A stretch of DNA of 24,153 bases from Haplomitrium mnioides (GCA_049999725.1 JBNGIS010008655.1:1-24153), one strand, 5' to 3'. Shown: positions 8,323 through 20,063, counted from the first letter of the stretch. Translations and numbers: made by a program. The notes: generated from the sequence alone by a model not told the origin.

Positions 8323-9479
8323 TTCCAGAGCATGATTTCTGCAAGGATTCCAAACAATAGCACATATCAATCGCAATGGGGATATCATTCACCTGGTTCT
8401 TAGTTTTCGACCCATCAGGGTGCATATCCTATTCATTCGCCTCATATACAACAAGGAGCTTCATATTATCAGCAAGATACTTTGCCTCCACCCCCTCCTC
8501 GTATAACTTACCTCCCAACAGCAACCCCATTAGCCACAACAAGACACTATCCACCGCTTATGCCTGCTATTGTACATGGACCAAGAATTGTTCTTTTAAC
8601 TTATCCAGATGCTCCAACACAAGCACAAGGACTGATCCTTTAAAATTTCCAATTTGTGACTGTATTTGCACAGCCTGGACAATCAGGATCCAATCCCAAT
8701 GAGCGTTCTGTTCAATCCATTCAGGTGGTTCTTAGCTATATCACACTACATTCTGGACAAGAGCTCACAAAGCTACTAATCCTTCACTCAAGTTCACTTC
8801 CAGCACGCCTAGTCGAGTCTCCTACTGAAATTTCTCTAGAATCTCCACCCATTCATAAAGCTCCCAACTTAGTGCAAATGAGACCCCCTATTATGAAACC
8901 ACATGCTAGTTCAGCTACAACAGTTCCTATGCCCTTGAACATTGCAGATTTGCCTTCTCCACCCCATCGTAGTAAAGGGAAACCTCTACCCATGCGATTT
9001 AGAAGTTTGAAGAAGACCAGCACCATAGTGGAGGGACATTCTCCATATGACATTGTAGCATATCTGGTCCTGAAGCCAACATCAATATATCCTTTGGACA
9101 ATTGCTAACTCCTCAGCCTAAAACTTGGATGATACTTAAGAAAGCCTTGTCCTTAAGATGTAAACAGCTTAAAATCAGGACCAAGAAGCTTCCATCTATT
9201 CAGCAGCCCTTGAAATCAGACTTCGTACCGTCAGTCGAACCAATGCAGCCGTTTCCGACCCAACTTTTAGAGGACTCAAGCAACGCATATCCAATGTTTG
9301 CCAAGAAGAAATCCTTACAAAACATGGATAATAACCTCTTGTTGTCTTTAGCAAATCCGGTTGGGAAGGTTGTAGTAGGAGGAAGGGATGAGAAGCTAGA
9401 GGAGAGGAATTTCTCTCCTTCCATATTCCCTAGTCCATCTCCCCCAAATGAATTGACCTCAATCACTTCAACAGTCAGC
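8323..9479 (+). pseudogene. Gag-protease linker relic, proline- and glutamine-rich (copy 1)
   Basis: This is the low-complexity part of the polyprotein between nucleocapsid and protease. To about 9070 it reads in the frame of the third zinc knuckle, with stops TAG 8401-8403 and TAA 8641-8643, and has stretches rich in Pro, Gln, Tyr and Ser. It then moves to the protease frame near 9070 (ANINISFGQLLTP begins at 9075), so the earlier frame's TAA at 9106-9108 is by-passed. The part before protease is rich in charged and Pro residues. No catalytic motif is present. The minus-strand frames across it are shadows. Confidence 0.6.
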
Positions 9480-9900
9480 ATGGTCTCTCTTTATGACCCT
9501 GGTACCCCATGCACTGCCATATGCATTGATGGTTTATTAATTCCAGATGCTCATCTTGATACTGGCTCTGCAGTAAACATAATGACATAGAAGACTATGC
9601 ATTTTATTGGGTATACATCGGCACACTTATGTCCTTCCCAAATTATTTTGAAGGTTGCTGATGGTCAAGAAGTCCCACCATTAGGAGAACTCCGAAATGT
9701 TCCTACTATGATCTCTGATCAAGAATATCTGGTCACTTATTTGGTAATATCTACCTTGCATACTGATCAGTATCCCATTCTCCTTGGATGCCCGTGGCTA
9801 CATCAGACCCAAGCCACGATGAATTTTCATGATTGCACCTTATCTTTGGGTCTTGAATCGCATCGCATTACCATTAATTTGTATAGACCTGAGAGGACTA
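9480..9900 (+). pseudogene. pro: Aspartic protease (retropepsin) relic (copy 1)
   Basis: In active elements this protease cuts the Gag-Pol polyprotein. The active-site triad is readable as LDTGSAVNIMT, with DTGS at 9558-9569. TAG at 9588-9590, seven codons past the Ser, cuts the domain; the same frame then continues with LKVADGQEVPPLGEL and the conserved C-terminal motif ILLGCPWLHQTQA (around 9777-9815). The frame is the third forward frame from about 9075 to 10253. One stop breaks it, so no full-length protease can be made by standard decoding. Confidence 0.85.
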
Positions 9901-11073
9901 CCACTTTTCAAGCTTTACAAGAGACTGTTTTGGAGCTACATGGCATCACTCAATATCCAAGGTTCCTTGTGCAACCAGACCTTGCTAGTGAAGAGGAGGT
10001 GCAACTCTCATCTCTACTCACTCCTTATTACAATATCTCAGTTAGTTTTAAGGATCTCCCTATCATTCATGACCAACATAAGGCTCTTAGAGTTTATGAT
10101 CAGATCTGTGACATTCAAGAGCATGCTTTTCTGGAACTCGTCACTAATTATATCGATATATTTGCGTGGGAATATGATGAGATGTTGGGAATTCCTCCTT
10201 CCATTTATGAATATCATATCAGATGTTCAGCCTGTGCGACGCAAGCCCTATAGGTTAAATCCCAAATACACCGAGCTTGTTAAGCGAGATATCGATCAAA
10301 TGCTTCATGCTGGAATTATCTCTCCTGCTGGACTAACAGATTGGGTCTCCCCAGTAGTCGTGGTTCCAAAACCAGATGGATCAGTTAGAATTTGTGGGGA
10401 CTTTAAGTCCTTAAATGCTGCCACGGAGCTAGAACATTTCACTATTTCTTTTATTGATACAATTCTTGACAATGTTGCAGGTCATGAATGTTATAGTTTC
10501 ATGGATGGTTTTTCAGGTTATAACCAGATATCTATCCACCCAGATAGCAGATCTCTAGCTACAATCACTACTCCATTTGGGTATTACTTTTACAATAAAC
10601 TAGTATTTGGCCTTTGTAATGCCCAAAGTGCTTTTCAAAGGGTAATAATCATAGCTTTTCAACCTCTCACTTGAGGTCCACAACAGTGCCTTGAAATCTA
10701 TTTGGACGATTTCACAGTGTACAGCTCAACAGATAGCCATCTCCAAAAGCTGAGTCTTGCTTTTCAGTGTTGTCGTGAATTTGGGATCTCATTAAATCCC
10801 AAGAAGTGCAAGTTTTTAGCTCCGGCAGGTGTCCTTCTTGGACATGTAGTCTCCATACATGGAATGCATCCAGATCCTGCCAAAGTAGCTATAATTTCTA
10901 ATCTCCCAATTCCTAATGGTGTAAAAGATGTCCAGCACTTCTTAGGCAAAGCCACATACTATCGACGTTACTGTGAGAAACTATCTTCTGTTGTTGCTCC
11001 TTTGTATTCACTCACCAGTCCTTCAGTAGATTTTCATTGGACAGCAGACTGCCAAACTACCTTTGAAATTTTC
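9901..11073 (+). pseudogene. Reverse transcriptase relic with PR-RT linker (copy 1)
   Basis: RT copies element RNA into DNA. The N-terminal part (YIDIFAWEYDEMLGIPPSI, from about 10150) is in the protease frame; the frame changes near 10215-10220 and the rest is in the first forward frame, starting VRRKPYRLNPKY at 10234. Visible motifs are WVSPVVVVPKPDGSVRICGD (from 10342), MDGFSGYNQI with the first catalytic Asp at 10504-10506, FGLCNAQSAFQR from 10606, and YLDD at 10699-10710 with the other two Asp. A TGA at 10672-10674 separates FGLCNA from YLDD. The thumb and connection region includes LNPKKCKFL, LGHVVS and FLGKATYYRRY. TGA at 11074-11076 closes this stretch. Catalytic residues are intact but the frame is broken at least twice. 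Confidence 0.92.
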
Positions 11074-11076
11074 TGA

Positions 11077-11719
11077 GACATACTCGCTTCACTTCCTTAT
11101 TTAGCACCAATCAATTGGAGCCTCCCATTCTATGTGATGGTGGATACATCCCTTACAGCTATAGGAGTGGTCATGGCTCAGTTTCAAAACAAGAAGGAGA
11201 GACCAATCTAATACGCAGGGAGGCAATTGAGCAAAGCAGAGCGCAATTGAATGTGAGGCATTGGGCATGGTATTTGCTGCCAAGAAACTCCGTCATTACC
11301 TTCTTGGAAACCCATTTATTTTTTTCGTCGATCATGATGCACTTAAGTACATTGTTAATAAGGCTGAACTGACTGGTAGATTGGCACGATGGGTTATCCT
11401 CTTATAGGAGTTTCAGTTCACTGTGGAAGTTAGACCTAGTCGAAAGCATGGGAATGCTAATTTTCTATCAGGTTTACCTAGTTCTCCATCTTCCACAGAT
11501 TTGAATACCGAATTTCCAGATTTATCCCTCCTTTTCTTGGCAGAAGATGACCATGATCCAACACATCTCTTAGTCAACTCATTGGAACAAGATTCAACAT
11601 CTTCTTCCATTGGGTCTACAATTGAACCGTATATGCATCTAGTCTTCCAAACATATTCAAAACCAGCTCCTCATGATACCTCTGATCAGTCACTGCAAAT
11701 GGCCAATCACCCATGGTAA
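11077..11719 (+). pseudogene. RNase H relic and RNase H-integrase spacer (copy 1)
   Basis: RNase H removes the RNA strand during reverse transcription. The domain starts in the RT frame: FYVMVDTSLTAIGVVMAQF contains the first acidic residue (Asp at 11143-11145). Stops follow at TAA 11209-11211 and TGA 11248-11250; the frame then changes and resumes from about 11258 with ALGMVFAAKKLRHYLLGN and FVDHDALKYI (later acidic residue and His), then TAG at 11405-11407 and VEVRPSRKHGNANFLSGLP. The region of the second acidic residue coincides with the stop and frame change. From about 11480 to TAA 11717-11719 the frame is open but serine- and acid-rich without a domain, the usual spacer before integrase. 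Confidence 0.85.
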
Positions 11720-12964
11720 CAAGCCATTATTATATTTCTCACTTCCAGTTGCTGTTCTACAACAATCCCGTCAGCAAATCAGGCTCAATTTATTCGTTCA
11801 TGTGCCCCCTTTTTTATTTTGGAGGGAATGTTATATCAGCTAAGTAGAGATGGTGTTTTACGGCATTGCCTCCTCCCATTGGAGGTTCCCACAGTGCTTA
11901 GTGAAACCCATAGTGCTGCTTATGGTGGCCATTTCTCCGAGTGAACAACAGCTCAAAAAGTCCTACTTACTGGATATTGGTGGCCAACCATCTTCTCGGA
12001 CTCCCATGCATTTGTGAGCACATGTGATAGTTGCCAATGTCTTGGCAAACCTCACTTTCACGATGAGATGCCCCTTCATCCCATCTTGCCCTTGTCAGCC
12101 TTTGAGAACTGGGGTTTAGATTTCATGGGTACTATCAATCCAGCCATACGCTACCGGCAAAATCATTATATTTTGGTTGCAACAGACTATGTCACCAAAT
12201 GGGCTGAGGCCAAAGCTCTCCAAACTGATGATGCCATCTCAGTGGCCAACTTCTTGTATTCTCGTATACTTACTCGCTTTGGATGTCCTCTTGAGTTAGT
12301 TAGTGATCATGGAACCCATTTCATCAACAACGTGATTGCTAACCTTACTCACACCTACCAGATTAAGCATAGGAAGTCTGCACCTTATCATCCTCAAGCA
12401 AATGGTCAAGCTGAAAACACTAATAAAGTGTTGAAGCGCATTTTGCAGACCACTGTTGACTCTCATGCCTTGGACTGGGATGAACAGCTACCTGCAGCTC
12501 TCTAGGCGTACCGAACAACTAGCTTGGCAACTATAGGTTATACTCCCTTCCAATTGACATATGGACAAGAAGCCATTCTACCAGTAGAGATTTAGATTCC
12601 ATCCCTTTGCATTGCCATAGCCAATAGGCTGCCTGATTCTGAATCTCTACAAGAGAGATTAATGACTCTCCAGAATTTGGATGAGACTCGCACGCAGGCC
12701 ACAAAAAATTGGGTACAATCCAAGGTTGTCACGAAACGATATCATGACTCCCATAATCGCAACCAGTCATTCAACAGCCAAGACCTGGTTTTGGTTTATG
12801 ATACCCGAGCAATGCACTTTCCACCAAAGTTACGGAGTAATTGGTTAGGTCTTTATAGAGTGGTGCATGCCCATGCTAACGACTCCTTACAGCTAGAAAC
12901 ATTGGATGGATCTCCTTTTGCAACCACATTGAATGCTAATAGAGTCAAACGTTACTATTCCTGA
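11720..12964 (+). pseudogene. int: Integrase relic (copy 1)
   Basis: Integrase inserts element DNA into the genome. The whole relic lies in the second forward frame. The N-terminal HHCC zinc site is recognisable: His 11909-11911 and 11930-11932, Cys 12023-12025 and 12032-12034 (CDSC), but TGA at 11942-11944 lies inside it. The catalytic core keeps D,D35E: Asp 12119-12121 (GLDFMG), Asp 12305-12307 (SDHGTHF) and Glu 12413-12415 (NGQAEN), with 35 residues between the last two. TAG at 12503-12505 and 12593-12595 break the part after the core. The C-terminal part holds GLYRVV, a variant of the GPY/F motif, and ends NANRVKRYYS with TGA at 12962. No chromodomain follows. This domain appears once in the window because copy 2 is cut earlier. 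Confidence 0.92.
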
Positions 12965-13599
12965 TAGTTGTGTTTTTTTTTTGTGTTTCAATTTTCTACT
13001 CAGTTTTCCACCATTTGTTGTTTGTAATTTTTGCTCAAAACATCCTTGTGTTTGTGTGCATCCCTAGCTGTCCTATGTTGTCCACTCTTACAGTAGGTGG
13101 TTCCGGTTGGGTTTGACTTCTCCTCTTGATCAAATGAATAGACACTCTCTCCAGACACCTCTGGTTTTTTAGAACAAAATCTTCAAAGAGCTCTTACTTT
13201 CTCTCCAAGGGATTAAGCTGTCATACCAATGAAGGTCACAAACAGCCTTATTTGTGTTGGAAACTTTGGGATTACATACAACAATAGGTGCAAAATACCA
13301 TCGAAGGGTGTTGAGTGTTATACATTGAGAGTTACTTTTTTCAAGATCTGTCCGGAGTGGTATCCATGTCAGTTTGTCTCTTGATCACTTTGATATTCAG
13401 TCGACATGCACAAGATTTCCAGAGGTTTTTGTTTGGCAACTTCAATTGGCAGATTTTCTTCGGATGGCACCAAATGTACTTGAGAACTTCTTCATCGGCA
13501 TTCAATAGGGTATTCAATCTGGTTCTTCACTAAGATTATCTGGCTACTCTTTTCAGTGGTGGACACTTGTTTCTCCTTGTTGCATGGACGCTCCAAGCT
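12965..13599 (+). other. 3' untranslated tail of the element (no gene seen)
   Basis: This stretch of 635 bp lies between the integrase stop and the polypurine tract, opening with a poly-T run at 12973-12982. Its body is identical to 1-626 and joins that region to a visible integrase relic, proving what 1-626 is. No envelope-like or other extra gene is evident; the 72-codon frame at 13315-13533 has no known domain. Confidence 0.65.
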
Positions 13600-13612
13600 C
13601 AAGGAGGGGCTA
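13600..13612 (+). other. Polypurine tract (PPT) of the complete element
   Basis: CAAGGAGGGGCTA lies immediately before the 3' LTR start TGTT at 13613, as at 627-639. It is the expected plus-strand primer site. Confidence 0.8.
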
Positions 13613-14481
13613 TGTTAAGGGAGCTTCTACCGATAGCTCTCTTAGCTACTAAAATGAAATATAGATAATAGTATTTTAAGTATTTAGCTAGGGAAAACAA
13701 TATGTTACTAAATTTTATTTGTTTTAAATCTTGCGTTGAAGTAGGTTAAGGGAAAATGATGTAAGGCATAGAACAATCAAGGGAACCAGTGGACATATTT
13801 GTGTGTGTTTGAGTATATTTCAGTTTTTACCAGGTAACTATTTAAAGACAACAAGGAGGGTAAAAGTGATAGTGGGCAGCTCTGACAAACCTGTCATTGG
13901 AGATTAAGGAGTGCCAACAACAATTTATTTGGGATGTTTATTAAGTCTCAAGTGGGCCATGAGGAGGAAGCGCCAATTTTAAATTTGCAACCAAAGAAAT
14001 TAAAGGAAAACAGCTGGTAGCAGGTTTATGGTTAAGCGGTAAGGACAGAATACTGTTGGCTGAAAATCAGAGATACAAGGTGGTGGGAAACATGTTTTAG
14101 GGGGTTCTTGCTAGCCATTGTGGCCTCTCTCTCATTCTGGGTCTTCTTCTCTTCTGATTTTCTGGTGATAATGGGTGGTAGAGAGATTTTCTGCAAAGGA
14201 GGTTGAGCATACGCGTACGTGTAGAGGAGTCTATAATCCATGTGAACTGAAGTGGTAAGGCAGTGGCAAACCGAAAGAGGAGTATTGCTCAATGTCATTC
14301 TGTGGTGGACTTGAGGATCTGGATTGAGCTGCCTATAGTGGAGTCGGGAGGAATGGTTTTCCTCATGTCATAAATATCCTACGGTACATGTTTGTTGAGT
14401 TCTATGTGTTTAGTGTGTGTCAAGTCTGGTTCCAGAAATCGTGCACTCAACTGACGCCCTGAATGTAAACAATGCCATGAT
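13613..14481 (+). repeat. 3' LTR (copy 2)
   Basis: This LTR is identical to 640-1508 and about 7% different from the 5' LTR of the same element (6222-7090). It is followed by CTACT and then spacer, not satellite. The ACGCGTACGTG motif is at 14211-14221 and the TATATTT stretch at 13814-13820. Confidence 0.88.
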
Positions 14482-15442
14482 CTACTAAATCAAGGTTTTG
14501 TTTATAAGCATTTTGCGTTGGTGTTTAAAGTGTGTTGCATGTGAGACTTGGAAAATTTGTGTTGCCTCTCCCTCTCAATTCTGGTCATACTTTTTTGTTC
14601 AGTTTTTTCATTTCCTTTAATTAATCTTGTGTTAGAAGCGCCTAACTGAAATCTATCCTTGTAGATAGCAAATGAAGGCAGCAAGCATCAAACTATCCCA
14701 ATATGAGCCAACTAATGCTAGACTTAGCTGATTTTGCATAGGAACATAATGTCTAGAAGAAGTAACCATTTGCAACATTGTATAGCTAGTTGGATGCACC
14801 TCAAAGAGGGCTTTCAAACACATCCAAGAACGCAAGAAACGGACACCATCTCAACCTTCAAATGTGCGAATTTCTTCTTAGTTGTTCACGGATAGCATCT
14901 GCAATTTTCTGGTGACCTTTGCCACTTTCCGGCGACCGCTGCAACTTTCCAGCCACCGCTGTGACTTTCCGGCAACTGCTAGGACTTTCAGATGACCGGT
15001 GTAACCTTCCAGTCACCGGTTCCTTTTTCGACAACTGCTGTTTTTCCGTTTTGGCCAAAAGTTTCCATTGACATTTTCCATCTGTCGACATCCATGCAAT
15101 TACAAAGAGACCCTTTGGAGATATGAATGTATCTCGGTGTAGACACCTCAGTTTGCAATGAAATTTGGCTTGTTGGATGGGTCTCAAAAGGCTCTATGCA
15201 TTGAGTTGAAATTCAAAACCAGAAAGCTTAGATGGATCTCTCCAATTTTCAGTTGAGTTCTCTGCTCTCCTTGGTGTTATAATATAGTTTGGAAATCTGC
15301 CCACTGATCTACAGAGTGTCTAGTTCCCTCCCCGTTCCCCTCTCAGATCACGACTCTCCCCAATCCCCACAATATGTTTTGGAGGGCCGGTTAGCAACTC
15401 CCTTCTACCTTTTATGCAGCTACTGGCCCTCTATCTACTACA
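14482..15442. other. Unrecognised spacer between 3' LTR and satellite (copy 2)
   Basis: Exact repeat of 1509-2469. It holds the 20-bp minisatellite and three minus-strand open frames without recognisable motifs (15187-14858, 14835-14653, 14684-14502). No gene can be supported. Confidence 0.5.
14904..15043. repeat. 20-bp minisatellite, seven copies (copy 2)
   Basis: Seven 20-bp units start at 14904, 14924, 14944, 14964, 14984, 15004 and 15024, with the same unit-by-unit variants as at 1931-2070. Confidence 0.85.
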
Positions 15443-18400
15443 CTCCTTGCTAATTTTCCATGTCTAGTGTTTGTGTCCTTTCAAGTTTCTAGGTTAATTT
15501 GTTGTCTCTTTGCCACCTTTATGGGTCAACTTCATTTCTCTTTGCCAATTTTCCATATCAAGTGTTTGTGTCCTTGTAAGTTTCTAGGCTAATTTGTTGT
15601 CTCTTTGCCAGGTTTATAGGTCAACTGCATGTCTTCTTGCTAATTTTTCATGTCAAGTGTTTGTGTCCTTCCAAGTTTTTAGGTTAATTTGTTGTCTCTT
15701 TGCCAAGTTTATGGGTCAACTTCATGTCACCTTGCCAATTTTCCATGTCAAGTGTTTGTATACTTGCAAGTTTCTAGGCTGATTTGTTGTCTCTTTGCCA
15801 GGTTTGTGGGTCAAACTCATGTCTCCTTGCCAATTTGCCATGTCAAGTGTTTGTGTCCCTCCAAGTTTCTAGGTTAATCTGTTGTCTCTTTGCCAAATTC
15901 ATAGGTCAACTTCATGTCTCCTTGCTAGTTTTCCATCTCAAGTGTTTGTGTGATTCCAAGCTTCTAGGTTTATTTGTTTTCTCTTTGCCAAATTTATAGG
16001 TCAACTTTATGCCTTCTTGCCAATTTTCCATGTCAAGTGTTTGTGTCTTTCCAAGTTTCGAATTAACTCCTTGTCTATATGCTAAGTTTATGGGTCAACT
16101 TCATGTCTCCTTGCCAATTTTCCATGTAAAGTGTTTGTGTCCTTTCAAGCTTTTCAGTTAATTTGTTGTCTCTTTGCGAACTTTATGGATCAACTTCATG
16201 TCTCCTTGCCAATTTCCATGTCAAGTGTTTGTGTCATTGCAAGTTTCTAGGTTAAGTTGTTGTCTCTTTGCCATATTTTTGGGTGAACTTCATGTCTCAT
16301 TGCTTATTTTACATGTCAAGTGTTTGTGTGACTCCAAGCTTCTAAGTTTTTTCTTTTCTCTTTGCCAAATTTATGGGTCAACGTTATGTCTTCTTGCTAA
16401 TTTTCCATGCCAAGTGTTTGTGTCTTTCCAAGTTTTTAGGTTTACTCCTTGTCTATATGATAAGTGTGTGGGTCAACTTCATGTCTCCTTGCTTCTAGGT
16501 TAATTTGTTTTCTCTTTGCCAAACTGATGGGTCAGACTCATGTCTCCTTGCCAATTTTCCATGTCAAGTGTTTGTGTCTTTCCGAGTTTCTAGATTAATT
16601 TTTTGTCTCTTTGCCAAGTTTAAGGGTCATATTTATCTCTCCTTGCCAATTTTCCATGTCAAGTGTTTATGTCTTTGCGAGCTTCTAGGTTACCTTGTTG
16701 TCTCTTTGCCACATTCATGGGTCAACTTTATGTCTTCTTGCCGATTTTCCATGTCAAGTGTTTGTGTTCTTGCAAGTTTTTAGGTTAAGTTGTTGTCTAT
16801 TTGCCACGTTTATGGGTCAACTTTATGTTTTCTTGCTAGTTTCCATACCAAGTGTTTGTGTTCTTGCAAGTTTGTAGGTTGAGTTGTTGTCTCTTTGCAA
16901 AGTTTATGGGTGAACTTCATGTTTTCTTTCAAGTTTTCCATGTCAAGTCTTTGTGTCCTTGCAAGTTTCTAGGTAAATTTGTTGTCTCTTTGCCAAGTCA
17001 ATGAGTCAACTTCATGTCTTCTTGCCAATTTTTCATGTCAAGTGTTTGTGTTCTTCGAAGTTTCCAAGTTAATTTTTTGTCTCTTTGCCAAGTTTATGGG
17101 ACAACTTCATGTCTTCTTCCCCACTTTCCATGTCAAATGTTTGTGTGCTTCCAAGTATTTGATTAATTTGTTGTGCCTTTGCAAAGTTTATAGGTCAACT
17201 TCATGTCTCCTTGCCAATTTTCCATGTCAAAAGTTTGTGTCCTTCCAAGTTTCTAGGTTGGTTTGTTGTCTCTTTTCCAAGTTTATAGGTGAACTTTATG
17301 TCTTCTTGCCAATTTTCCATGTCAAGTGTTTGTGTTCTTCCAAGCTAATAGGTTAATTTGTTGTCTCTTGGCCAAATTTACGGGTCAACTTCATGTCTCC
17401 TTGCATTTTTTTCGTGTTTAGTGTTTGTGTCCTTCCAAGTTTTTAGGTTGATTTGTTGTCTCTTTGCCAAATTTATAGGTCAACTTCATGTCTTCTTGCC
17501 AATTTTCCATGTCAAGTATTTCTGTTCTTGCAAGTTTCTAAGTTAATTTGTTGTCTCTTTCCAAAGTTTGTGAGTCAATTTCATGTCTTCTTCCCAATAT
17601 TCCATGTCAAGTGTTTGTGTTTTTTTGAAATTTCTAGGTAAATTTGTTGTCTCTTTGCCACGTTTATGGGTGAATTTCATGTCTCCTTGCCAATGTTTCA
17701 TGTCAAGTGTTGGTGTCCTTGCAAGTTTGTAGGTTAAGTTGTTGTCTCTATGCCAAGTTTATGGGTCAACTTTGTGTCTTCTTGCCAATTTTCCATGTCA
17801 AGTGTTTCTTTCCTTCCAAGCTTCTAGGTTAATTTTTTGCCTCTTTGCCAAGTTTATTTGTCAACTTCATGTCTCCTTGCCAATTTTCCATGTTAAGTGC
17901 TTGTGTCGTCCCAAGTTTCTAGGTTAGTTTGTTGTCTCTTTGCCAAGTTCATGGGTGAAGTATATGTCTCGTTGCCAAGTTTCATTGTCAAGTGTTTGTG
18001 TCCTTTCAAGTTTCTAGGTTAATTTGTTTTCTCTTTGCAAGCTTTATAGATCAAACTCATGTTTCCTTGCCAATTTTCCATGTCAATTGTATATGTCCTT
18101 CAAGGTTTCTAGGTTAAATTGTTGTCTCTTAGCCAAGTTTATGGGTCAACTTTATGTCTCCTTGTTAAGTATTTGTGTCTTTACAAGTTTCTAGGTTTAC
18201 TTCTTGTCTATATGCTAAGTTTATGGGTCAACTTCATGTCTCCTTGCAAATTCTCCTTGTCAAGTGTTTTTGTTCTTCCAAGCTTCTAGGTTAATTTGTT
18301 GTATCTCTACCAAATTTATGGGTGAACTTCATCTCTCCTTGCCAATTTTCCATGTCTAGTGTTTGTGTCCTTCCAAGTTTCTAGGTTAATTTGTTGTCTC

Positions 18401-19194
18401 TTTGCCAAGTTTATATGTCAACTTTATGTCTCATTGCCAATTTTCCATGTCCAGTCTTTGTGTCCTTCCAAGTTTCTAAGCTAAGTTGTTGTGTCTTTGC
18501 CACGTTTATGGGTGAACTTAATGTCTTCTTGCCAATTTTCCATGTCAAGTGTTTGTGTCCTTGCAAGTTTATGGGTTAATTTGTTGTCTCTTTGCCAAGT
18601 TTATGGGTCAACTTAATGTCTATTTGCCAATTTTCCATGCCAAGTGTTTGTGTACTTCCGAGTTTCTAGGTTAATTTGTTGTGTGTTTGCCAAGTTTATG
18701 GGTGTACTTCATGTCTACTTTCCAAGTTTCAATGTCAAGTGTTTGTCTCCTTTAACGTTTCTAGCTTAATTTGTTTGCTCTTTGTAAAGCTATTGGGTCA
18801 AACTCATGTCTCCTTGCCAATTTTCCATGTCAAGTGTTTGTGTCCCTCCGAGTTTCTAGGTTAATTTGTTGTGTGTTTTCCAAGTTTCACGATCAACTTT
18901 ATGTCTCCTTGCCGAATTTCCATGTCAAGTGTTTGTGTCTTTCAGAGTTTCCAAGTTAACACCAAGTCTATATGCCAAGTTTATAGGTCAACTTTATGTT
19001 TCCTTACTAATTTTCCATGTCAAGTGTTTTTGTCCTTCCAAGCTTTTAGGTTAATTTGTTGTCGCTTTGCCAAGTTTAGGGGTCAACTTCATGTTTCCTT
19101 GCTAATTTTCCATGTCAAGTGTTTTTGTCTTTCCAAGCTTTTAGGTTAATTTGTTGTCTCTTTGCCAGGTTTATGGGTCAACTTCATGTCTTCT
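15443..19194 (+). repeat. 95-bp satellite array, about 40 monomers (copy 2)
   Basis: This is the same 3,752-bp array as 2470-6221, with the marker GTCTCTTTGCC at 15504, 15599, 15694 and onward to 19156, and the same two short monomers (near 16451-16510 and 18124-18206). Arrays that evolve by unequal exchange usually change in copy number quickly, so keeping the same count and the same variants in both units argues that the unit duplication is very recent or artificial. Confidence 0.96.
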
Positions 19195-20063
19195 TGTTCA
19201 GAGAGCTTCTATCGATAGCTCTTTTAGCTACTAAAATGACATATAGATAGTAGTATTTTAAGTATTTAGCTAGGGAAAACAATATGCTACTAAATTTTAT
19301 TTGTTTTAAATCTTGATTTGAGGTACATTCAGGGCAAATGATGTAAGGCACAGAAAAATCAAGGGAACCAATGGACATATTTGTGTGTGTGTGAGTATAT
19401 TTCAGTTTTTACCAGATAACTATTTGAAGACAACAAGGAGGGTAAAAGTGACAATGGGCAGCTCTCACAAACCTATCATTGGAGATTAAGGAGTGCCAAC
19501 AACAATTTATTTGGGATGTTTATTAAGTCTCAAGTGGGCTATAACGAGGAAGCGCCAATTTTAAATTTGCAGCCAAAGAAATTAAAGGAAAACGGCTGGT
19601 GGCAGGTTTATGGTTAAGTGGTAAGGACATAAGATTGTTGGCTGAAAATCAGAGATACAAGGTGGTGGAAAATATGTTTTTAGGGGGTTCTTGCTAGCTA
19701 TCGCGGCCTCTCTCTCATTCTGGGTCTTCTTCTCTTTTGATTTTCTGGTGAGGATGGGTGGTAGAGAGATTTTCTGCAAAGGAGGTTGAGCATACGCGTA
19801 CGTGTAGGGGAGTCTATAATCCATGTGAACTGAAGTGGTAAGGCAGTGGCAAACCGAAAGAGGAGTATTGCTCAATGTCATTCTATGGTGGACTTGAGGA
19901 TCTGGATTGAGTTGCCTATAGTGGAGTTGGGAGGAATGGTTTTCCTCATGTCAGAAATATCCTACAGTACATGTTTGTTGAGTTCTATGTGTTTAGTATG
20001 TGTCAAGTCTGGTTTCAAAAATTGTGCCCTCAACTAATGCATGAATGGGTACAATGCCATGAT
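19195..20063 (+). repeat. 5' LTR (copy 2)
   Basis: This LTR opens TGTTCAGAGAGC directly after the satellite array and is identical to 6222-7090. Candidate TATATTT is at 19396-19402; the ACGCGTACGTG motif is at 19794-19804. Confidence 0.88.

Larger units (their letters stand above)
1..12973 (+). repeat. 12,973-bp macrosatellite unit, copy 1
   Basis: This is one full period of a direct tandem repeat. Base 1 (a run of nine T followed by GTGTTTCA) recurs at 12974, and every landmark recurs exactly 12,973 bases later: polypurine tract 627 and 13600, LTR starts 640 and 13613, satellite edge 2470 and 15443, LTR 6222 and 19195, Gag ATG 7193 and 20166, RT YLDD 10699 and 23672. I compared coding and non-coding stretches and found no difference. 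The unit is a composite: 3' end of a retroelement, spacer, 95-bp satellite array, then the 5' LTR and gag-pol of the next element. The phase of the unit is arbitrary because the window begins inside an element. A real recent duplication, a read-through of a circular molecule, and an assembly duplication are all compatible with what is seen. Confidence 0.97.
6222..14481 (+). mobile_element. Ty3/Gypsy-class LTR retrotransposon, decayed, both LTRs present
   Basis: This is the only element with both LTRs in the window, 8,260 bp long. The order is 5' LTR 6222-7090, leader to 7192, gag-pol relic 7193-12964, 3' tail, polypurine tract 13600-13612, 3' LTR 13613-14481. The domain order Gag, protease, RT, RNase H, integrase is that of Ty3/Gypsy (Metaviridae) elements; Copia elements place integrase before RT. 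No chromodomain follows integrase, and RT residues such as MDGFSGYNQI fit the non-chromovirus plant lineages. Around 17 stops and at least four frame changes make it non-autonomous. The 5 bases before the 5' LTR (CTTCT) and the 5 after the 3' LTR (CTACT at 14482) match at 4 of 5, which is weak evidence for a target duplication. No clear primer-binding site was found. Confidence 0.88.

Noticed and set aside
7193-12964. Stops explained by a variant genetic code or programmed readthrough
   Set aside because: All three stop codons occur in frame and true frame changes are also present, so ordinary decay is the simpler reading.
6222-14481. CTTCT and CTACT as a real target-site duplication
   Set aside because: They match only 4 of 5 bases, depend on an uncertain LTR end, and one flank is satellite while the other is not. 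It is mentioned only as weak evidence.
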